From positions 62,001-126,000 of the forward strand of contig PLMN01000011.1 in assembly GCA_003141555.1 (NCBI GenBank): a stretch of 64,000 nucleotides of DNA, given 5' to 3'. Positions 55,270-61,703 of this stretch are shown here, in pieces. Each line of letters begins with the position of its first letter. Position 1 is the stretch's first letter. The stretch is from Candidatus Aminicenantota bacterium (GTDB taxonomy: Bacteria > Acidobacteriota > Aminicenantia > Aminicenantales > UBA4085). Made by a program: the position numbers and the translations under genes. The notes below the pieces were generated by a model. That model made no database searches and had not been told where the DNA came from. It saw only the letters and a program-made list of their open reading frames with translations.

Positions 55270-57009
55270 ATGCTTAAGGGTTGGCGCTCGATCTTCGCCG
55301 TCTTGAGCATCCTGGGCGCTCTGGCGGCGGGAGGGCTCTCCGCTTTCGCACTCGAGCCCCCGGCCCGGGGCGAGATCCAACGCTACCTCCTCGACGGGAC
55401 GCTCGCCGCCCGCATCCGCAACGCCGAAACCTTCGGCAATCACCTCGTCGCCCCCGAGCTCGTCTTCGACCTTCGCCAGCGGATGGCGCGGGTGAGGCTC
55501 GGGGCATCGAGCGCCGCGAGAGGCGGCGATTCCTCCGTGGCTCTCAGCCTCCCGTCGGGCACCAGGAATGTCCTGCCGAGCAAGGGGAGCGATAAGGTCT
55601 TCGCCCTCCTCATCCAGTTTCCCGACTACCCGGCCGTCAACTCAGCGGATACGATCGCCTCCAAGCTCTTCGGCGACGGCGATACCGGCTGGCCCTACGA
55701 GAGCCTGCGCAATTACTACCGGCGGTCCTCCTATGGGATGCTTGAAATCGGAGGCAATGTCCTGGGCTGGTACACTCCTTCCTATACGCGGGCGAGCATG
55801 CCCCAGACGACGGCCGCCCGCGAGGCCGTGATCAAGGAAGCCTTGACTTATTTCCACGACCGCGGGCAGAGCTTCGCCCAATACGACAACGACGGGAACG
55901 GCGTCATCGACTATTTCATCGTCATTTGGACCGGCCCGAACAACGGCTGGGCCAACTTCTGGTGGGGCTACCAGGCGACCTTCTCGGACGCGACCTTCAA
56001 GCTCGACGGGAAGAGCTTCCAGAACACGCGCTATTCCTGGCAATGGGAAGCGCGGAACTGGCCCGGGACATACGACCAGGTCGTGGTCATCCATGAAACC
56101 GGTCACGCCCTCGGCCTGCCCGATTACTACGACTATGACGCTACGGCCGGGCCGGGCGGAGGACTGGGCGGGCTGGACATGATGGACGCCAACAAAGGCG
56201 ATCACAACTGTTTCAGCAAGATGCTTCTCGACTGGATCACGCCCCAGATCCTCAACTTCGGCACCCGGAACTTCGCCCTCGGAGCCTCCGGAAACACCCG
56301 CGATGCGCTGGTCGCCATGCCCGAATTCGCTTCCGCCCAGCCGTTCAGCGAGTTCTTCATCGTCCAGAACCGGCTCCGGGTCGACAACGACTCCGGCCTG
56401 CCGGGTGACGGGCTCCTCATCTGGCACGTGGACGCGCAGCTCAACTCAAGCGGGACTTTCATCTACGACAACTCCTACACGGACCACAAGCTCCTCCGCC
56501 TCATGGAGGCGGACGGCCTGGACGAGATCGAGCAGGGCTACGCCGCCGACGCCGGCGACTACTATACGGCCGGCAAGACATTCCTCCCATATAGCAGTCC
56601 TTCCAGCCGGCGATACGACTACACCGATTCCGGGGTCTCCGTGTTCGCCATCGGCGCCAACCAGCAGACCATGGCTTTTTCCTCGGACATCCATTACTCG
56701 ATTTACCCCCTGAAGAGCCTGAGCCTCGAGCGGCGTGCCGACGATTACATCTTCTTCAAGGAATACGTCAACAGGCTGACCTGGACCGTGGATGCCCGGA
56801 ACCACGTCCCGATCGCCAAATACGTGATCTCCGCGAAGGACCGCGGCGCATCCGACGGCGCTTATGCGCTCCTCGCCGAAGTTTCCGGCTCCACGACCGT
56901 CTACGAGCATCGCGGCCTCAAGGCGTCGGGATTCTTCAGCTACCGCGTGGTGGCTGTCGACCAGAATGGCGTAAAGAGCTCGCCGGCCGAGGTGACGAAC
57001 TCGCCATGA
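55270..57009 (+). CDS. Secreted M6-family metalloprotease (immune inhibitor A-like)
   Basis: A 579-residue precursor with a signal peptide ending LSAFA. Residues about 105-450 form an M6-like catalytic domain with HETGHALGLPDYYDYD (His275-His279) and the nearby QYDNDGNGVIDYF, which resembles a calcium loop. The C-terminal 80 residues look like a fibronectin III-type module. It would digest proteins outside the cell. The open frame continues upstream through the repeat but does not look coding. Its end overlaps the beta-barrel gene (ATGA). Confidence 0.87.
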   Translation: MLKGWRSIFAVLSILGALAAGGLSAFALEPPARGEIQRYLLDGTLAARIRNAETFGNHLVAPELVFDLRQRMARVRLGASSAARGGDSSVALSLPSGTRNVLPSKGSDKVFALLIQFPDYPAVNSADTIASKLFGDGDTGWPYESLRNYYRRSSYGMLEIGGNVLGWYTPSYTRASMPQTTAAREAVIKEALTYFHDRGQSFAQYDNDGNGVIDYFIVIWTGPNNGWANFWWGYQATFSDATFKLDGKSFQNTRYSWQWEARNWPGTYDQVVVIHETGHALGLPDYYDYDATAGPGGGLGGLDMMDANKGDHNCFSKMLLDWITPQILNFGTRNFALGASGNTRDALVAMPEFASAQPFSEFFIVQNRLRVDNDSGLPGDGLLIWHVDAQLNSSGTFIYDNSYTDHKLLRLMEADGLDEIEQGYAADAGDYYTAGKTFLPYSSPSSRRYDYTDSGVSVFAIGANQQTMAFSSDIHYSIYPLKSLSLERRADDYIFFKEYVNRLTWTVDARNHVPIAKYVISAKDRGASDGAYALLAEVSGSTTVYEHRGLKASGFFSYRVVAVDQNGVKSSPAEVTNSP

Positions 57010-57587
57010 GACGCCCGCTTCTCGCCGCCGCCCTCCTCCTCGCCCTCGGCCCTTCGCTCCGGGCGGAGATCGGCCTGCGCGCCGGCGCCTGGTTCGGACC
57101 GCAGCTCGTCAACGACGCGAAGATCAACGACGTCTACGGCAAGACCCAGGCGTTTTCGGTCCTGCCGTATCTCGAGGCGCGCTTCGGGCCGGGATTGACG
57201 CTCGGCGCCGGCTCCGAGCTTGGATACGATCGGAGCGGCGTAATCGGAGCCTATAATTACGCGACCCGGCTCCAGATGAGCGGGATCAACATCCTTGCCG
57301 GCTACGAATTCCGGACGGACAGGCTGGCCCTGTTCGCCCAGGCCGGCGTGGGGTTGTACGCCTACCGGCAGACGGTCGACAACCCGAACGTGACGGACAT
57401 GCCGGTCAACGCCCGCAAGACCGCAGCCCTTGCCGCGGGAGGGATCAAGGTCTACCCGATGGACGCCGTCTTCATCGGCTTCGAGGCCCGCTACGTATCT
57501 CTCAAGGTCAAGCCCTACGACGTGACGGTCGATCTCGGCGGCTGGCGGTTCGCCGTCGGCGTGGGGTTGGCCCTCGATTTCCGTTGA
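57006..57587 (+). CDS. Outer-membrane beta-barrel protein
   Basis: This 193-residue protein has a signal peptide (to about SLRAE) and alternating beta strands with Gly/aromatic residues (ALFAQAGVGLYAY, GWRFAVGVGLALDFR), ending in the aromatic-rich terminal strand typical of eight-stranded barrels. Translational coupling with the M6 protease (4-bp overlap) suggests a shared role at the cell surface, but none is known. Confidence 0.75.
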   Translation: MRRPLLAAALLLALGPSLRAEIGLRAGAWFGPQLVNDAKINDVYGKTQAFSVLPYLEARFGPGLTLGAGSELGYDRSGVIGAYNYATRLQMSGINILAGYEFRTDRLALFAQAGVGLYAYRQTVDNPNVTDMPVNARKTAALAAGGIKVYPMDAVFIGFEARYVSLKVKPYDVTVDLGGWRFAVGVGLALDFR

Positions 57588-57650
57588 CCCGGGATCGAGG
57601 CCGCCGGGCAAAAAAGGGCAAGGTATAGACGCGACCCGGGGGGAATGTCA

Positions 57651-57656
57651 TATAAT
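57651..57656 (+). promoter_or_regulatory. TATAAT element before the phosphohexomutase pair
   Basis: A perfect TATAAT lies 13 bp before the ATG at 57670. No good -35 is present 16-18 bp upstream. The leader would be about 7 nt. Confidence 0.4.
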
Positions 57657-57669
57657 ATCCCCGGCATCC

Positions 57670-59016
57670 ATGAAGCTCCTCAAAATCGGTATCTCGGGCG
57701 TGCGGGGCATCGTCGGCGAATCGATCACCCCCAAGCTCGTCATGGACTTCGCCGCGGCGTTCGGGACCTACGTCAACGGCCGGACCGTCCTCGTAGGGCG
57801 CGATACCCGGGTCTCGGGCCCGCTCCTCCACTCCGCCTGCACGGCCGCCCTCCTGTCCACGGGCTGCGACGTCCATGATCTCGGCATCTGTCCCACCCCG
57901 ATCCTCCAGCGCCTGGTCGTGAAGCTCGGGGCGAAGGGCGGGGTGGCGATCACGGCCGGCCACAACGACATCGCCTGGAACGCCCTGACGTTCATCAACC
58001 GCGACGGGACTTATCTCAATCCGTTCCAGGGCGCCGAAGTCCTTGACCTCTATCACCTGGGAAAGTTCAGGAAGGTCGGGACCGACGGCCTGGGCAAGGT
58101 CCGAGAGCTCAGCGGCTATGCGGACGACTATTTCGAATTGCTCCGGACGTTCCTCGACGTCGAGGCGATCGCCCGGGCCAAGCTCCGGGTGGTCGTGGAC
58201 GCCTGCAACGGCGCGGGCTCCGGCTTCCTCGAGCGCATGGCCCGGGCGCTGCGCTTCGAGCTCATCCCGGTCAACACCGAGCCCAACGGCTTCTTCCCCC
58301 ACGATCCCGAGCCGCGGCCGCGGAACGCCCAGCAGGTTGTCTCGATCCTGAAAGTCGTGGCCGCGGATGTCGGCGTGCTGCTGAACAGCGACGTCAGCCG
58401 CATATCGCTCGTCAGCGAGACCGCCGAGAGCCTGTCCGAGGAGTTCACCTTCCCCTTGGTGGCCAGCGAATATCTCAAGACGCATCGCGGGCCGGTTGTA
58501 ACCAACCTCTCGACCTCGCGGATGATCGAGGACGTGGCCAAGGCCCGGGGATGCCCCATCGTCCGGACCAAGGTGGGCCAGTCGTTCGCCGTCCACGCCA
58601 TGCTCCAGGAAGGGGCGGTCCTGGCCGGCGAAGGGAGCGGGGGCGTCGCCTTCGGCGCCTTCCACCCGGCCTTCGACGGGTTCCTGACGATCGGCGTCGT
58701 CCTCGAGACGCTGGCCCGCCAGGGCAAGAAGCTCTCCCGCCTCATCGAGGAGCTCCCCCGCTACCACATCGTCAAGGAGAAGATCTACTGCCCGCCGGCC
58801 CGGATCCACGCCGTGGTGAGCGAGATCAAGAAATTCTTCCGCCGCCACGAGATCGACGCTTCGGACGGCATCCGGGTCGAGGACAAGACGGGCTGGATCC
58901 AGGTCCGGACATCCGGGACGGAGCCCATGATCCGGGTCATCGTCGAGGACGAGTCCAAGGAGCGGGCTCGCGAGCGGGCCGACGAAGTCATCAATTTCAT
59001 AGGCGTGCCGGTCTGA
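57670..59016 (+). CDS. Phosphohexomutase-family pseudoenzyme (catalytic Ser and metal loop lost)
   Basis: A 448-residue protein with the whole alpha-D-phosphohexomutase fold: ISGVRGIVG, GRDTRVSG, sugar loop GEGSGGVAF and phosphate loop VRTSGTEPMIR. The phosphoserine loop reads TAGHND with Gly97 in place of the catalytic Ser of TASHNP. The metal loop reads NSDVSR (239-244) instead of DxDxDR. It therefore cannot work by the known mechanism. The frame is intact and it overlaps the active copy by 1 bp, so it is probably a maintained partner or regulator, not a decaying gene. Confidence 0.85.
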   Translation: MKLLKIGISGVRGIVGESITPKLVMDFAAAFGTYVNGRTVLVGRDTRVSGPLLHSACTAALLSTGCDVHDLGICPTPILQRLVVKLGAKGGVAITAGHNDIAWNALTFINRDGTYLNPFQGAEVLDLYHLGKFRKVGTDGLGKVRELSGYADDYFELLRTFLDVEAIARAKLRVVVDACNGAGSGFLERMARALRFELIPVNTEPNGFFPHDPEPRPRNAQQVVSILKVVAADVGVLLNSDVSRISLVSETAESLSEEFTFPLVASEYLKTHRGPVVTNLSTSRMIEDVAKARGCPIVRTKVGQSFAVHAMLQEGAVLAGEGSGGVAFGAFHPAFDGFLTIGVVLETLARQGKKLSRLIEELPRYHIVKEKIYCPPARIHAVVSEIKKFFRRHEIDASDGIRVEDKTGWIQVRTSGTEPMIRVIVEDESKERARERADEVINFIGVPV

Positions 59017-60389
59017 TGAAGAAAACGTCGTCGCTCAAGATCAGCATCTCCGGGGTGCGGGGCATCATCGGCGACAGCCTGACCCCCCAGCTCGCGGGAG
59101 CCTTCGCCCAGGCGTTCGGCAGCTATGTCGGGGGCGGGCCGGTCATCGTCGGCCGCGACGCGCGCGCGTCCGGGCCCATGCTCGAGCGGGCCGTCATCGC
59201 CGGCCTGCTCGCGGCCGGCTGCCAGCCCGTGGAGGTCGGCATCTGCCCGATCCCGTCGTTCCTCATCCTGACGAAGGAATCGAAGGCCTCGGGCGGCATC
59301 GCCGTCACGGCCAGCCACAATCCCAAGGAATGGAACGGCTTGAAGTTCATCAGCCGGGCCGGCCTGTACCTGACCCCGCTCCAGACCGAGGAATTCCTCG
59401 ACATCTACCACCAGGGCGAGTTCACGTCCGTGGGACCGGAGAGGCTCAAGAGCCTTAAGATCGAGCCGCGGCCGGTCGAGCCCCATCTGAGGAAGCTCCT
59501 TTCCCACTTCGACGTCGAGCTTATCCGTCGGCGGCATTTCAAGGTGACGGTCGACTGCGGCAACGGGGCCGGGATCATGCTCGCCCCTCAGCTCCTCGAC
59601 GCCCTGGGCTGCGAGACGGTGTTCCTCAACGCCGAGCCCGACGGCTCCTTCGTCCATGCCTCGGAGCCCACCCCCGAGGCGATCGCCGAAATCCGCCGAG
59701 TGGTGCCCCGGGTCGGCGCCGCGGTCGGGTTCGTCCAGGATGCGGACGCGGACCGGCTGGCCCTGGTCGACGAGCGCGGCGAAGCTCTCGGCGAGGAGAT
59801 GACCCTGGTCCTGGCCGCGGACTACGTCCTCGGCCGGAGGAAGGGATCGGTCGTGTGCAACCTCTCTACGACCCGGGCTCTGGACGACGTCGCCGCGGCC
59901 CACCAGGCGCCGATCTTCCGGACGAAGATCGGCGAGATCAACGTCGTGGAAAAGCTCCTGGCGGCCGACCCGCCGGCGGTGATCGCCGGGGAAGGCAACG
60001 GCGGGGTCATCCTCCCCGAGATCCATCCCTGCCGCGACAGCTTCGCGGGGATGGGCTTGATCCTGGAGGCGATGGCCTCCTCGGGCAAGACGCTTTCGGA
60101 GCTCCGCGACCTCGTGCCCCGCTACGTCATGATCAAGGACCGGATCGAGGGCTCGGCCGAGCAGGCCCATCGGCTCATCGGCCTCCTGAAAAAAGGCTAC
60201 GAAGGACGGGGGCGGGTGAGCCTCCTCGACGGGCTCAAGGTGGATTTCGAGGACCACTGGATCCATGTCCGGCCCTCGAACACGGAACCGATCATCCGGG
60301 TGATCGCCGAGGCCCGGACCGCCGCGACGGCCAAGGCCGCCCTTCGCCGCCTGAGGGCGCGGATCGCCGATCTGCAAAAGAAGATATGA
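59016..60389 (+). CDS. Phosphoglucosamine/phosphomannomutase-family enzyme
   Basis: This 457-residue protein keeps all active-site loops: TASHNP (Ser100), metal loop DADADR (242-247), GEGNGGVI and VRPSNTEPIIR. It interconverts hexose 1- and 6-phosphates; whether glucosamine (GlmM) or mannose/glucose is used cannot be decided from the sequence alone. Its ATG overlaps the stop of the inactive paralogue. A clear terminator follows. Confidence 0.9.
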   Translation: MKKTSSLKISISGVRGIIGDSLTPQLAGAFAQAFGSYVGGGPVIVGRDARASGPMLERAVIAGLLAAGCQPVEVGICPIPSFLILTKESKASGGIAVTASHNPKEWNGLKFISRAGLYLTPLQTEEFLDIYHQGEFTSVGPERLKSLKIEPRPVEPHLRKLLSHFDVELIRRRHFKVTVDCGNGAGIMLAPQLLDALGCETVFLNAEPDGSFVHASEPTPEAIAEIRRVVPRVGAAVGFVQDADADRLALVDERGEALGEEMTLVLAADYVLGRRKGSVVCNLSTTRALDDVAAAHQAPIFRTKIGEINVVEKLLAADPPAVIAGEGNGGVILPEIHPCRDSFAGMGLILEAMASSGKTLSELRDLVPRYVMIKDRIEGSAEQAHRLIGLLKKGYEGRGRVSLLDGLKVDFEDHWIHVRPSNTEPIIRVIAEARTAATAKAALRRLRARIADLQKKI

Positions 60390-60401
60390 ACACGAGCGTC
60401 G

Positions 60402-60421
60402 ATGCGGGGCGCCGCATTTTT
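60402..60421 (+). terminator. Intrinsic terminator after the phosphohexomutase genes
   Basis: ATGCGG (60402-60407) and CCGCAT (60412-60417) pair around GGCG and are followed by a T-run (60417-60421). Confidence 0.75.
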
Positions 60422-60440
60422 CTCGGGGGCCGGGAAGTTC

Positions 60441-60473
60441 TTATTGCACGATAGGGCGTTATCGTGCAATAAT
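60441..60473. promoter_or_regulatory. Perfect palindromic operator overlapping the fic promoter
   Basis: TTATTGCACGATA (60441-60453) and TATCGTGCAATAA (60460-60472) are perfect 13-bp inverted repeats separated by 6 bp. A plus-strand promoter lies inside: TTGCAC (60444-60449), 18 bp, AATAAT (60468-60473). A protein bound here would block transcription of fic. The Fic protein itself has a C-terminal winged helix that could bind it. Confidence 0.65.
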
Positions 60474-60521
60474 AAATCCGCTTAATGCATTTCATGCACT
60501 TGCCTTGAGGGGATCATCGTC

Positions 60522-61700
60522 ATGAGACGGGGACGAACAGGCCAATATATCCCTATATCCACCATCGAGGAAAGCGTCAAAGCCTTTTTACCGCTTCCCT
60601 TGCCGCCCAAACCGGCCCTTAAAATGGATCCGGGGCTTCAGGAAGCCAATGACTACGCCTTCCATTCCCTGGGAAAGCTCGACAGCGCCTCATCCTTCCT
60701 CCCCGCGACGTCCCTGTTTCTTTATCAGTACATCCGCAAGGAAGCCGTTCTATCGTCTCAAATCGAGGGCACTCAATCGTCGCTCTCCGACCTGTTGCTC
60801 TTCGAGCTCGACAATCTGCCCGGAGTACCTCTCGAAGACGTTACGGAAGTGGCCCATTATGTCGCGGCGCTCGAGCACGGTCTTCGCCGTCTCCGGGAGG
60901 GATTTCCTCTGTCCCTTCGACTGATCAAGGAAATCCACGGCGTTCTTCTCAGGGGCGGGCGGGGAAGCGACAAGACGCCGGGAGAGTTCCGGAGAAGCCA
61001 GAACTGGATCGGCGGCACGCGACCCGGGAACGCTTTCTACGTGCCCCCGCCACCGGGGTTGGTCATCGAATGCATGGGCGCTCTCGAGCTTTTTCTCCAC
61101 GATCATTTCGGAAAATTCAATCCGCTCGTGAAAGCCGCCCTTTTTCATGCTCAGTTCGAAACGATCCATCCGTTCCTCGACGGCAACGGAAGGCTGGGAC
61201 GGCTTTTGATCACTCTCGTCCTCGTCCACGAAGCGATCATGACCGAGCCCATCCTCTATTTGAGCCTTTATTTCAAGAAGCACCGGCAGAAGTATTACGA
61301 GCACTTGCAGCGCGTCCGGACCGAAGGCGATTGGGAAAGCTGGCTCCTGTTCTTCCTGAAGGCCGTCCGAACCACGGCCGACCAAGGCGTGGATACGGCA
61401 AACCGATTGAATCAACTGGCTCAGGGAGATCGCGAGAGGATCAAAGGCCTCGGGAGGATCTCAGGGTCGATGCTTCAGATTCACCACGAACTTCTCTCGA
61501 GGCCGTTGGCTTCGATCCCGTTCCTCGCGGAAAAGACCAAACTCGTCCCCAACACCGTGGCCAAGACCCTGAACGCCCTCAAAGCTCTTGGCCTGGTCAA
61601 GGAAATCACGGGCCGCAGCCGCAACCGGATCTTCGTCTATACGCAATGCCTCGAGATCATGAACGAGGGAACCGAGATCCTCGCGAAAAAGGAACCTTGA
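60522..61700 (+). CDS. Fic-domain protein with C-terminal winged helix
   Basis: A 392-residue Fic protein. The catalytic motif HPFLDGNGRLGR (216-227) is complete, as needed for transfer of AMP from ATP to a hydroxyl group. An N-terminal inhibitory motif SSQIEGT (Glu82) places it in the self-restrained class with the inhibitory helix before the Fic core. The last 70 residues form a winged helix-turn-helix (LVPNTVAKTLNALKALGLV). A GAGGG site precedes the ATG. It is 3 bp upstream of the restriction-modification-like gene and under a palindromic operator, which suggests control of that system. Confidence 0.9.
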   Translation: MRRGRTGQYIPISTIEESVKAFLPLPLPPKPALKMDPGLQEANDYAFHSLGKLDSASSFLPATSLFLYQYIRKEAVLSSQIEGTQSSLSDLLLFELDNLPGVPLEDVTEVAHYVAALEHGLRRLREGFPLSLRLIKEIHGVLLRGGRGSDKTPGEFRRSQNWIGGTRPGNAFYVPPPPGLVIECMGALELFLHDHFGKFNPLVKAALFHAQFETIHPFLDGNGRLGRLLITLVLVHEAIMTEPILYLSLYFKKHRQKYYEHLQRVRTEGDWESWLLFFLKAVRTTADQGVDTANRLNQLAQGDRERIKGLGRISGSMLQIHHELLSRPLASIPFLAEKTKLVPNTVAKTLNALKALGLVKEITGRSRNRIFVYTQCLEIMNEGTEILAKKEP

Positions 61701-61703
61701 ACG

